DNA of 64,000 nucleotides from Mucilaginibacter psychrotolerans (GTDB lineage Bacteria > Bacteroidota > Bacteroidia > Sphingobacteriales > Sphingobacteriaceae). A model generated the notes under the pieces. It did not search any database, was not told the DNA's origin, and saw only the letters and a list, made by a program, of their open reading frames with translations. Below, piece by piece: positions 35,353 through 43,079 of the stretch (position 1 is the first letter of the stretch; each line of letters opens with the position of its first letter). A program made the translations under genes and the position numbers. The stretch covers positions 49,297 to 113,296 of the forward strand of contig NZ_SOZE01000019.1 in assembly GCF_004519315.1 (NCBI RefSeq), in the 5' to 3' direction.

Positions 35353-36573
35353 TTATAAGCCTTTTTGCCCGTTTGCCGCAGGTACATATTGATAAACCAC
35401 CTCGTAGGGTTGGCTCTTAAGCTTTTTGGGTAGCTGCCCCATACGCAGATCATCCAGCTGAGGCGTGGGCTCGCAAACAGTATAGGCGTTGCCTTTGTAC
35501 AAAATGGGGCTACCTCCCGGCTTGCTAAACTGCACCGCCATGGTAATATGCGTTGGGTACAGCAGCGCTATCATGGGCAGGTTGTAAATTTCTTTTACCA
35601 GGTAAAAGAACAGCGCGGCGCGGTCGTCGCAATCGCTGTAACGGGCAAAAAGTGTTTCTTCTGGCGATAGGCGTTTTTCGCGGCCATAATTCTCTTCGTC
35701 GTCCTCATATAAAAAGGCATAGCGGGTAAAGTGCATCAGGTAGTCTACGCCCTTTTTTTGGCTCATGCCTTTTATATTTTGTTTAAGCAGCGGGATGAGC
35801 GAACCGTAGGTTTCTTTGCTGAGCGGGATATTGAAATAGGTTTCGAAATCTACCCCAGGGTAGTTCATGAAGATGGTTTCTACGTTGGGGTTAAGTTTAA
35901 TGTTAAAGTAATACGCTTTATGATGGTAGGTGAACTGTAGGTCCTTTTCCTGGTAGTCGGCAGCTTTAAAATCAGGCATGCGCGTAACCTTGTAGGAGAA
36001 CGCCTTTTTGGCTTCGGGGATAGCGACAACTACGGGTATGGGCGGATCGAGATTGAGGTCGGCCCTGGCATAATCGTGATAGTTTAGGCACATGTATTTT
36101 TTTGAATTCACCGTAAAAGCCGGGATGTCTGATATATCCTCATCATTCAACACGTAAAATATCACCTTGCTTCGTGTAAGGGCCAGGCGTACATCGTAGC
36201 CGCTTTTGGCCATCAGGAACCATTTGTATAGGGTATAGCGGCCATAGTTATCAGCCTTGGGGCTTATCTGCTGCGCCGTTTTGCGAACGAGCTGGTAATA
36301 TAGCCAGTCGTTAAGTTGATAGCGGTTTTTGTAAGCCGTAAGTGAGTCTATAACCGGCTGGTAATTGCCTGCATTTATTTTATCATAAAAGCCTTGTACC
36401 GATGCCTGCGAAAGCTGAATGGGCACATCGAGTACCAAAGACTGATTTATCTGGCTGTTGAAGGTGCCGTTATAAAAATCGATACATATCCTCTTCTCCT
36501 GTGCCTTTGCCCACGTAAACGATAGCAATAGCCCCAGCAAGCAAATTGAATATGTTTTAACAAAACGGAACAC
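35353..36573 (-). CDS. Exported transglutaminase-like protein
   Basis: The 406-residue protein starts with GTG and has a signal peptide (about 1-24, FTWAKAQ). The first 260 residues show no known domain. The C-terminal part carries a transglutaminase-like core: the cysteine in FARYSDCDDRAALFF, the histidine in YPTHITMAVQF and a third-position acidic residue in YTVCEPT, where most relatives have Asp (DPT). Such domains act as periplasmic cysteine proteases or cross-linkers; the Asp-to-Glu change makes activity uncertain. It is divergent from the acyltransferase gene. Confidence 0.72.
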   Translation of the reverse strand: MFRFVKTYSICLLGLLLSFTWAKAQEKRICIDFYNGTFNSQINQSLVLDVPIQLSQASVQGFYDKINAGNYQPVIDSLTAYKNRYQLNDWLYYQLVRKTAQQISPKADNYGRYTLYKWFLMAKSGYDVRLALTRSKVIFYVLNDEDISDIPAFTVNSKKYMCLNYHDYARADLNLDPPIPVVVAIPEAKKAFSYKVTRMPDFKAADYQEKDLQFTYHHKAYYFNIKLNPNVETIFMNYPGVDFETYFNIPLSKETYGSLIPLLKQNIKGMSQKKGVDYLMHFTRYAFLYEDDEENYGREKRLSPEETLFARYSDCDDRAALFFYLVKEIYNLPMIALLYPTHITMAVQFSKPGGSPILYKGNAYTVCEPTPQLDDLRMGQLPKKLKSQPYEVVYQYVPAANGQKGL

Positions 36574-36750
36574 TTATAGATTTATAATTGGTGGGATAAA
36601 TTTACAAATAATTAACTTAATGGTAACAATTAATTAACCAAATAATTATGCGGCTTATCAAGATTTCTGCAATAGTTGTAGGCCGACTTAATAGTACCGA
36701 TACCTTCGGTTAATACCCGTTACATACCTTTACGTTTTATCTCAAATCAA

Positions 36751-37560
36751 ATGCCGGCTATTTCCAAAGCAGATTTTTCTAAAGCAGCAGGCATCAATGG
36801 CCAGCCGTTACTCGTGTCATTTTTAATGAACGTGTTGAAGATAGATGCCTTTAACACAATGATGGAAAACGCAGAAGCTTTAAAGGGTGTAGCCTTTGCC
36901 GACCATTTGTTTAAAACATTAGGTGTAACGCTGGTTATAGACCAGGAAAGCCTGGGCAACATACCGGCCAATGGTGCATTTATTACCGTGGCCAACCATC
37001 CCTATGGGGCCATAGAATCATTGGCTTTGTTGAGTATCCTTGTGAAAAAGCGGCCCGAGACCATGTTTATGGGCAACTTTCTGTTGAAGAAAGTGCCTAA
37101 CCTGGCAGATCATATCATCGCCGTAAACCCCTTCGAAAATATAAAGGACGCATCCAGCATCAGCGGCTTAAAGACGACGCTCAAAGTTTTGAAGGATGGG
37201 GTGCCCGTGGCTATTTTCCCGGCTGGGGAGGTGTCTTCATTTTGCCTTAAAAGGCGGCAGATAACAGATAAGGAATGGCACCCGGTGGTGGGTAAGATCA
37301 TCGCCAAAGCTAATCAACCCATAGTGCCGGTTTATTTTCACGGTAACAATGGCCTGCTTTTTAGCCTTGCCAGGTATATACACCCGTCGTTGCAAACTAT
37401 TATGCTTTTCTCGCAATTGTTCAATAAACGCGGGCACAAATTATATGTAAAGATAGGCCAGCCGATAATGCCCGGCGATGTGCCGCAGCAAGGCGATAAA
37501 TGCAATATGCTACCCTACCTGCGCGAGAAAACCTATGAAATGGCTGCCGGCTTAAGATAA
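36751..37560 (+). CDS. PlsC/hemolysin-type lipid acyltransferase
   Basis: A 269-residue acyltransferase that transfers an acyl chain to a lipid precursor at the inner membrane. The active-site block VANHPYGAIESLALL corresponds to the NHPxGxxD motif of hemolysin-type (COG3176-like) enzymes, but the acidic residue is Glu instead of Asp. FPAGEVS and VPVYFHGNNGLLFSL are the glycerol-binding and end motifs. In Bacteroidota such proteins can act in glycine- or ornithine-lipid synthesis; no partner N-acyltransferase gene is nearby, so the lipid is not assigned. Upstream, TACCTTTA about 15 bases before the ATG resembles a -7 box. Confidence 0.8.
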   Translation: MPAISKADFSKAAGINGQPLLVSFLMNVLKIDAFNTMMENAEALKGVAFADHLFKTLGVTLVIDQESLGNIPANGAFITVANHPYGAIESLALLSILVKKRPETMFMGNFLLKKVPNLADHIIAVNPFENIKDASSISGLKTTLKVLKDGVPVAIFPAGEVSSFCLKRRQITDKEWHPVVGKIIAKANQPIVPVYFHGNNGLLFSLARYIHPSLQTIMLFSQLFNKRGHKLYVKIGQPIMPGDVPQQGDKCNMLPYLREKTYEMAAGLR

Positions 37561-37577
37561 ACCGGCAGCCCAGTATT

Positions 37578-38456
37578 TTATTTGCCCAGCGTTGTCGTGA
37601 GCGTAGCGGTAATACCCGTTGCTGCCGGTACAAAACGGCAAATACCCCCTACGCAAAATAGCCCCGCCCGCTGCCGCCCGTAGCTAAGCGAAAACCTGCT
37701 ACCACCTTTGCGGTAGCTGCCGCCAAAATTTGGGTAATGTATTTTAGTTACGCCGTAGTTGTAAAGGTCGCTTAGGTAAAAAGCATATTTAGGCGCAAAG
37801 CCAAATTCTACCACCGATGCAAACCAATTGCCATCATCTTGTTTGGTGAATAGGTTTTGTATTTCGTACCGGATGGAGTTCCTTTTAGAATATTTATATT
37901 GCGCGCTCAGCACCACAATATTTGCTTTCACATTATCGTGCAGGCCTCCTTCCACAACACTTTTGTACCGGACCATGGATACCAACCATTATAGTTGATG
38001 TGTTGGCCGCTGTGTAGTTATCCAGCGGGATGAGTGTGCCCGGGCAGATGCCGCACCAGGTTCCCGTAAAAAACTCGGCTATTGTTTTTTGCGTGAATAC
38101 CGATTTTGCGCCATTTTCGGCAATAATGTTAATGGTTGCCGAAACAAAATTGCCGTTTTGGGCTTTAACCTGGTAGCTGCCAGGTAAGTTGGTTGCAAAA
38201 ACATTCACCAGTATTTCTTCTCCGTTGATAAGGAAGCTGGTGAACGAGGTAACATCAACGTTATTGGCATCCTTTACGGTAAATGTTACATGGTCTACGC
38301 CGTCGGCGGTAATGCGGTTTTATCTACCGAAATGGTGAGCGATTGAGGTACTGAACCTGACGTGCTTACCGCGTCGTTAGAACTGTTGTATTTTCCGCAG
38401 GAAGCCAAAACAATGATGGCGCACAAAACCAGGCAGCCTACTATTATCTCTTTCAT
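37578..38456 (-). pseudogene. Decayed Omp28-like lipoprotein fused out of frame to DUF6029 C-terminus
   Basis: Reading from 38456, a lipoprotein signal (lipobox VLASC) and an Ig-like segment run to ISVDKTALP. Near 38301-38312 the frame breaks and resumes one base off as ADGVDHVTFTVKDANN, with a thioredoxin-like block EFFTGTWCGICPG typical of Omp28-related proteins. This frame stops making sense at about 37985. From there another frame reads VVEGGLHDNVKANIV and SYGRQRAGLFCVGGICRFVP, which I recognise as the C-terminal end of DUF6029 proteins. These two families are often neighbours in Bacteroidota. An internal deletion plus a one-base frameshift therefore explains the region. Confidence 0.75.
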
Positions 38457-38726
38457 CATTAATTGGTGTTTGAGCTGTTTGTCGGCATTGCACCAAAACC
38501 TTACAAGTTGTTGGGTTTTAATTTTTACAATATGAATTTTGAGCCGAAGAGTGCTCACGGGAACGAAGAATGTGTGGTATTGCTATACGCATTAGTTATT
38601 TACTTTACTCCTAAATAAAAGGTAACTATATACGCCGTAGCCCCCGCAGCAATATTGCCTTTACATTTTATTGAAATGCCCGTCCCCCTGTGCATTTGTT
38701 CATCTTAATTTTCAGCCGATACAAAA

Positions 38727-39410
38727 ATGGATATCAAAAAAGCGACTTATGAATTATTGATAGCAACCAAAGAACTGGCCTTTCAAAACAAAGAGAAAAA
38801 AAAGCGCGCAGCAGAATTGCTTGCCGCAAATAAAGAGTTGGCTTTTCAGAACAACGAGAAGGACGCACGCGCGGCAGAGTTGGCCATAGCCAACAAAGAA
38901 CTTGCTTACCAAAACGATGAAAAAGAAGCCCGCGCCGCCGAGCTCGTTATAGCTAATAAAGAACTCGCCTATCAGCGTGATGAAAAAAGCAAACGGGCTG
39001 AAGAACTCATTCTTGCAAACAAAGAACTTATTTTTCAGAATGATGAGAAAGAAGCAAGGGCAGCAGAATTAATTGTTGCCAATAAGGAGTTGGCCTTTCA
39101 AAACAAGGAAAAGGAAAAACGGGCAGGTGAACTGGTGGCCGCTTACCGGGAGTTAAAGAATACCGAAGAATACTTACAGCAGTATGTAAAAAGCATGGAG
39201 GAGATGATGTTCATCACTTCGCATAAGGTGCGCTTGCCGGTGGCCAATATATTGGGTATAACCAGTATTATCGGCGGATTTCTTAATTCGCCTGTGCAGC
39301 TGCGCGAGATGATTATTTATCTTAAGCGGTCGGCAACCTCACTGGACGAATTTATACATGAACTAACCGAATTTATAAACGACAAGGAAGAAAAAAGGAA
39401 AGCCCCCTGA
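38727..39410 (+). CDS. Coiled-coil DHp-only histidine-kinase-like protein
   Basis: The 227-residue protein has six repeats of about 21 residues (pattern ELxxANKELAFQNxEKxxRAA, residues about 5-140), predicted as a long coiled coil. A dimerisation/phosphoacceptor segment follows (about 155-225) with FITSHKVRLPVANILGI, where the His is in place. The protein then ends; there is no HATPase domain and none follows in any frame downstream. Such coiled-coil stretches are known as linkers in PAS kinases of this phylum. It may be phosphorylated by, or dimerise with, a complete kinase; this is inference. It appears monocistronic. Confidence 0.8.
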   Translation: MDIKKATYELLIATKELAFQNKEKKKRAAELLAANKELAFQNNEKDARAAELAIANKELAYQNDEKEARAAELVIANKELAYQRDEKSKRAEELILANKELIFQNDEKEARAAELIVANKELAFQNKEKEKRAGELVAAYRELKNTEEYLQQYVKSMEEMMFITSHKVRLPVANILGITSIIGGFLNSPVQLREMIIYLKRSATSLDEFIHELTEFINDKEEKRKAP

Positions 39411-39542
39411 TCTGTGTTAACAGACATGTATCAATATAAAAAGCTGAAGAACTAATCAACAATCAAGGACAATGAAAATTAGGGGCTATCCTTTCAGTCT
39501 TCTGTAACGTTAACATACTTTTAACTGGTGCGTACCTAATTA

Positions 39543-40328
39543 CTACTTTTTTAATTTTTTGAGCATTGCCACCTCTTTTTTGAGACTCTGAATTAATGCC
39601 TCTATGGAATTATGTGCACCTGCCCAATTAGTACTAATTGGCTGAATTTTAGTTGAATATTTTTCTACAGCAACCCAAATTTCTTGTATATCACTTGTGT
39701 GTAATTGAAATTTAGGGCGCAATAGTTGGTCAGTTCTGCAATTGAGCATCGAAGCTTCTGCGGATATATCGTTGATATAGCAGAGTAATATATCAACATG
39801 TGTTACAATGATATAGATCTGATCGGGTGCTATCTCATCATAATTTTCAACTGCCCGCCCAACTATAATATCATCAGGAAAAACATAGTTAAGCATTTGC
39901 TTTTTAAAAGAGAATGCCCTATAAAGTCCGTCATTCCCGGCCATAGTTGATGGCCTTTCAAAAGGTGATAGATTTTCCAAATACTGCAACGACCGGCAAT
40001 TCTTTATATAAATAGTATTTTCATCTACCAACACGGTTTTAGTTGATAGCGGCTGAGAAATAGTATATGCTTCTTTTGGGGCGAAAGAAGTGGTCGCAGA
40101 TTGGTTGCTATCTATTCCGTGAATAAACCAATCGAAACTTTTGCTATAAAAACTGGCAATTATACTTAGTGATTGAAACGTGGGATACTGATTTCCAATC
40201 TCAATCTGGGAGTAGTTACTTCGTGATATGCCGAGCTTTTCTGCCATAAATTCCTGAGAATGAGATTCTTTTTCCCTTAGTGATTTAATGCGCAACCCAA
40301 TTTCTTTTTTTGACAGTATTTCTTGCAT
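39543..40328 (-). CDS. XRE-family transcriptional regulator
   Basis: Start ATG at 40328 gives 261 residues; the frame extends upstream only through non-ATG codons. The HTH lies at about 10-65 (RIKSLREKESHSQEFMAEKL and GISRSNYSQIEIG). The C-terminal half has a short pattern like an S24/LexA-type sensor fold (FPDDIIVGRAVENYDEIAPD), without visible Ser-Lys catalytic residues. It ends in a Leu/Lys-rich helix that may dimerise. Codon use is AT-rich compared with flanking genes. It is divergent from the DHp-receiver gene with 117 bases between the start codons, so it may regulate that gene. Confidence 0.8.
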   Translation of the reverse strand: MQEILSKKEIGLRIKSLREKESHSQEFMAEKLGISRSNYSQIEIGNQYPTFQSLSIIASFYSKSFDWFIHGIDSNQSATTSFAPKEAYTISQPLSTKTVLVDENTIYIKNCRSLQYLENLSPFERPSTMAGNDGLYRAFSFKKQMLNYVFPDDIIVGRAVENYDEIAPDQIYIIVTHVDILLCYINDISAEASMLNCRTDQLLRPKFQLHTSDIQEIWVAVEKYSTKIQPISTNWAGAHNSIEALIQSLKKEVAMLKKLKK

Positions 40329-40445
40329 TTGCAATAAACTATTACTTATTTTACGTGTGTTAAAACGAAAGCTGATTTCGTAAGCTGATACCACTAAAGT
40401 GTTAATTAAATTAATTATTCAATAAGAATACCGAAACCAGCGTTT

Positions 40446-41399
40446 ATGCAGGATTACGTTAAAGGTAATAGTGATAATGTATCATATTTTGTAGTTAATA
40501 AGCTTAAAAATATTGTTTCTTTTCACTTCAACACCCCAAGTCGCTTTTCGTACTTTATGAAGGACATTCCACAAATTGGGCAAAATATCGTAGAAATATT
40601 TTCACCTGTGTTAGCCTTATATGTTTCGGAAGTAATAGATAAATGGTTAATCAGCAATATAGATAATACTGACACAATTGTTGTTAACAAAAATCTCGTA
40701 AACTCGTCAAAAATCAGTGTACTGCTTTCTCCGATTTATACAAACGAAGAAATTTGCTACGTGGTTTTCATGATCTCATCAGATTTAATTTCACCTCAAA
40801 ATGAATACCTCAAAAGCTATTCCAAATTCACATCGCACGAATTAAGGGCCCCTATCAGCAACATTCTCAGTTTAGCAAATTTTGAGAATCACGCGGGCTT
40901 AAATTCTAAATCTGAACTTAACATAAAAGAGTTATTAGGTAATATTTATTCAGAAGCAGAGAAATTAAATAATATTATCCTGTTACTTAATGGCATGATT
41001 AGTCCAAAAATAGATTTGGATGAAGCTTTTATTTATAAAAAAGTTACCGCAGAGCATATCGTAATAGTTGATGATGATTTAATTGTCAATAAGTTACATA
41101 AAATGATGCTGTCAAGGTATAAAAAAAATGCGGCTATTTATGATTTTCATGATCCGCAAAAGGCTTTGGATTATATCTATTTAAATAAGCCTGATTTAAT
41201 ATTTCTTGATATTAATATGCCCGAAATTGATGCCTGGTCGTTTCTCAGGGAGTTGGAAACATATCCATTTGATTCAAGTGTTATTATTGTTTCTTCCTCC
41301 ATAGATACAAATGAAAAGAATAAAGCGCGGGCGCATCCATTCGTAAAAGAATTTGTTACTAAACCCCTTACTTGGGATAAACTTAAATCCCTGTTTTGA
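40446..41399 (+). CDS. PAS-like / DHp / receiver protein lacking ATPase domain
   Basis: The 317-residue protein has an N-terminal PAS-like region (about 1-115), a DHp segment with YSKFTSHELRAPISNIL (His about 137) and then, without any HATPase domain, a full receiver (about 198-317). The receiver keeps the acidic pair (VIVDDDLIVN), phosphoacceptor Asp (IFLDINMPEID), switch Ser (IIVSSS) and Lys (VTKPL). It thus has two phosphorylation sites but no kinase engine, the layout expected of a phosphorelay intermediate. It lies in an AT-rich islet beside an XRE regulator and is followed 8 bases later by a zinc-ribbon gene. Confidence 0.82.
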   Translation: MQDYVKGNSDNVSYFVVNKLKNIVSFHFNTPSRFSYFMKDIPQIGQNIVEIFSPVLALYVSEVIDKWLISNIDNTDTIVVNKNLVNSSKISVLLSPIYTNEEICYVVFMISSDLISPQNEYLKSYSKFTSHELRAPISNILSLANFENHAGLNSKSELNIKELLGNIYSEAEKLNNIILLLNGMISPKIDLDEAFIYKKVTAEHIVIVDDDLIVNKLHKMMLSRYKKNAAIYDFHDPQKALDYIYLNKPDLIFLDINMPEIDAWSFLRELETYPFDSSVIIVSSSIDTNEKNKARAHPFVKEFVTKPLTWDKLKSLF

Positions 41400-41407
41400 T
41401 CTACATA

Positions 41408-41602
41408 ATGGAAATTGTACAACAATCGAATATAAAAACTCGTAGAATCAGAGAATTAACCGGAAAATGTACTTATTGTCAATCAGCAGATGTAGACCGT
41501 ACTCCGCGAGGCGGTATTGTCAGGTCTGTTTTGTTTTGGCTGCCTTTAAAGCGTTTTATTTGTTATAAATGCAATAAGCGATTTTACCGACTTGAAAAAT
41601 GA
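41408..41602 (+). CDS. Small zinc-ribbon protein
   Basis: Start ATG at 41408 gives 64 residues. Two knuckles, CTYC (about 21-24) and CYKC (about 53-56), form a likely zinc ribbon, with a short hydrophobic stretch (VRSVLFWLPLKRF) between them. No family is recognised. It begins 8 bases after the DHp-receiver stop codon, so it should be co-transcribed and could be an accessory DNA- or protein-binding partner. Confidence 0.65.
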   Translation: MEIVQQSNIKTRRIRELTGKCTYCQSADVDRTPRGGIVRSVLFWLPLKRFICYKCNKRFYRLEK

Positions 41603-41675
41603 AGTGCTGATTGATTTACAAGGACGCTACAGCGATAGAAGTGTTCGCATTTTAACATAGAATTCCTTTCCTTCA

Positions 41676-41792
41676 ATGCCCGTTAGAAACAGAAAATACG
41701 AAAATGCGCTCCAATTTTTTTTTGGCGCTATTATGCTTGCTGCTATTATTTTCGAGCTTGTTAGAAGGATATTAAAGTATTGGGGATTATAA
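41676..41792 (+). CDS. Candidate 38-residue membrane peptide
   Basis: A small open frame beginning MPVRNRKYENALQ has a basic N-terminus, one hydrophobic segment (FFFGAIMLAAIIFELV) and a basic tail (RRILKYW). This is the pattern of a single-pass membrane peptide. It sits 73 bases after the zinc-ribbon gene in the AT-rich islet. Its short length means that chance cannot be excluded. Confidence 0.4.
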   Translation: MPVRNRKYENALQFFFGAIMLAAIIFELVRRILKYWGL

Positions 41793-41935
41793 CTGCGGTG
41801 AGGCGATGGATCTGTAAAACCTAATGAGCTATTACAAGCTACTCATTGAGCGATAAAATGATCATAGTTCCCAGTTTCCTGGGGGGCTGGCAATGATTGA
41901 AGAGCCATAAGTCGCTAAAAAGGATATGAGCCCAG

Positions 41936-41976
41936 GTTTAAGTAGATTTCAAATTTTTATTAAAACCTACTTAAAC
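41936..41976. other. Perfect inverted repeat at GbsR-like gene end
   Basis: GTTTAAGTAG (41936-41945) and CTACTTAAAC (41967-41976) are exact 10-base complements with a 21-base loop, spanning the stop codon of the minus-strand regulator gene. There is no T-run, so it is not a clear terminator; it may shield the mRNA 3' end. Confidence 0.4.
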
Positions 41977-42473
41977 ATTTTAAAGATAGATTTCCAAAAC
42001 CAGTTCTCTTCGGCCTTTAGCATCGTTTCCAAAGTTTTATCTACGTTTTTGGCTAGCTTATTGATATCCGTAACCGATTTATTGAAGGTTTTAAAGGCCT
42101 CATCTTTGCTGTCGCCTTCTACTTTGCTCAGTTCATCCAGTATTTTAATAATGGGATCCAGCTCGCGTTTGCGGCGTTCTTTGGCTACCTGGCGGGCTAT
42201 GTTCCAGGTGTCTTTGTCAGCAAAAAAGTATTCTTTGCGTTCGCCTGCTTTGTGCTGTTTCTCTACCAGGCCCCAATTGATCAGATCGCGTAGGGTCATG
42301 TTGGCGTTGCCGCGCGATATCTTCAACTCCTCCATAATCTCTTCCGTAGTGAGCGCGGCGGGGCTAACCAGCAGCAAGGCATGTACTTGCGCCATGGTAC
42401 GGTTAATGCCCCATTCAGAACCTAACTTGCCCCATGCTTCAATAAATTTGCCTTTTGCCTCAGGTAATTGCAT
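41967..42473 (-). CDS. GbsR/MarR-family transcriptional regulator
   Basis: Start ATG at 42473 gives 168 residues; the two codons upstream (TTG TAT) are not needed. The winged helix is at about 15-95, with WGINRTMAQVHALLLVSPAA and TTEEIMEELKISRGNANMTL, followed by a dimerising helix (NIARQVAKERRKRELDPIIK). GbsR-like proteins control compatible-solute or envelope genes in other bacteria; the target here is unknown. It is transcribed alone. Confidence 0.85.
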   Translation of the reverse strand: MQLPEAKGKFIEAWGKLGSEWGINRTMAQVHALLLVSPAALTTEEIMEELKISRGNANMTLRDLINWGLVEKQHKAGERKEYFFADKDTWNIARQVAKERRKRELDPIIKILDELSKVEGDSKDEAFKTFNKSVTDINKLAKNVDKTLETMLKAEENWFWKSIFKMFK

Positions 42474-42546
42474 ATACAAATATAAACATGTTTTTTAACT
42501 TTCAAAATTTCATGAAAGTTTATTTCGCCGCCGGGTAACAATAGAA

Positions 42547-42576
42547 AAGCCGCCCCGTTTGGAACGATGGCGGCTT
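42547..42576 (-). terminator. Terminator after LTxxQ protein gene
   Basis: On the minus strand an 8-base-pair stem (AAGCCGCC / GGCGGCTT) is followed by TTTTCTATT, 24 bases past the stop codon of the gene starting at 42980. Confidence 0.75.
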
Positions 42577-42599
42577 GTTGCTTATGCTTTAGGTAAAGC

Positions 42600-42980
42600 T
42601 TAGTTAGAAGCGGTAGAGCTCCAGCCGTCGCTCCAGCCGGTGCTGGCTTTATCCTTGCCGCTTACCATTTTTTCGTATTTGGCAGCCTGGGCGGTTGTTA
42701 ATACTGCTTTTATTTTTTTAACAGTAGCAGCGCGCAGCGGGCGTATAGCCACCAGCATTTTATCATTGTTGCCTTTTTGCTCGGTTTTTATCTTATCGAA
42801 TTTCTCTGCCGAATCGGTGTAGATAGCGGCAATCTGAGCGGTTTGCTTATCGGTAAGCTTCAACTGCTGTTGCAATTCTTTCGCTTTTTCAACAGGGTCG
42901 GATGTTCCCGGGCGGCTCTGTGCGCTTGCCGCGATGCTTACGCCTAAAAACAGGCAGCAGATTAACATAATTTTTTTCAT
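42600..42980 (-). CDS. Small exported LTxxQ-type (Spy/CpxP-like) protein
   Basis: The 126-residue protein has a signal peptide (ending SIAASAQ) and a helical mature part with two LTxxQ motifs (KLTDKQTAQIAAIY and VLTTAQAAKYEKM), the hallmark of the Spy/CpxP periplasmic chaperone-like group. A Ser/Gly/Trp tail (GWSDGWSSTASN) ends it. Envelope stress or metal-linked roles are known for relatives, but nothing in the context confirms one here. It is a single gene with its own terminator. Confidence 0.65.
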   Translation of the reverse strand: MKKIMLICCLFLGVSIAASAQSRPGTSDPVEKAKELQQQLKLTDKQTAQIAAIYTDSAEKFDKIKTEQKGNNDKMLVAIRPLRAATVKKIKAVLTTAQAAKYEKMVSGKDKASTGWSDGWSSTASN

Positions 42981-43032
42981 GATATTATGGATTTTGCAGG
43001 TTTATAATTTTATAAAATTAAGATTGTTTTTT

Positions 43033-43072
43033 GAAAAAAAATAGCAGACTGTTACTTTAACAATCTTGCTAT
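43033..43072 (-). terminator. Terminator after VCBS/ASPIC gene
   Basis: On the minus strand an imperfect stem (ATAGCAAGATTGTTA with TAACAGTCTGCTAT) is followed by eight T residues, starting 7 bases past the stop codon. It is a strong rho-independent terminator. Confidence 0.85.
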
Positions 43073-43079
43073 TAATGTG

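Noticed and set aside
38805..39125. Tandem DNA repeat or CRISPR-like array
   Set aside because: The repetition of about 63 bases follows the 21-residue protein repeat and varies at third codon positions; there are no unique spacers.
38727..39410. Frameshifted end of a full histidine kinase
   Set aside because: No HATPase motifs (N box, DxGxG) appear in any frame between 39411 and 39540, so the short protein is probably complete.
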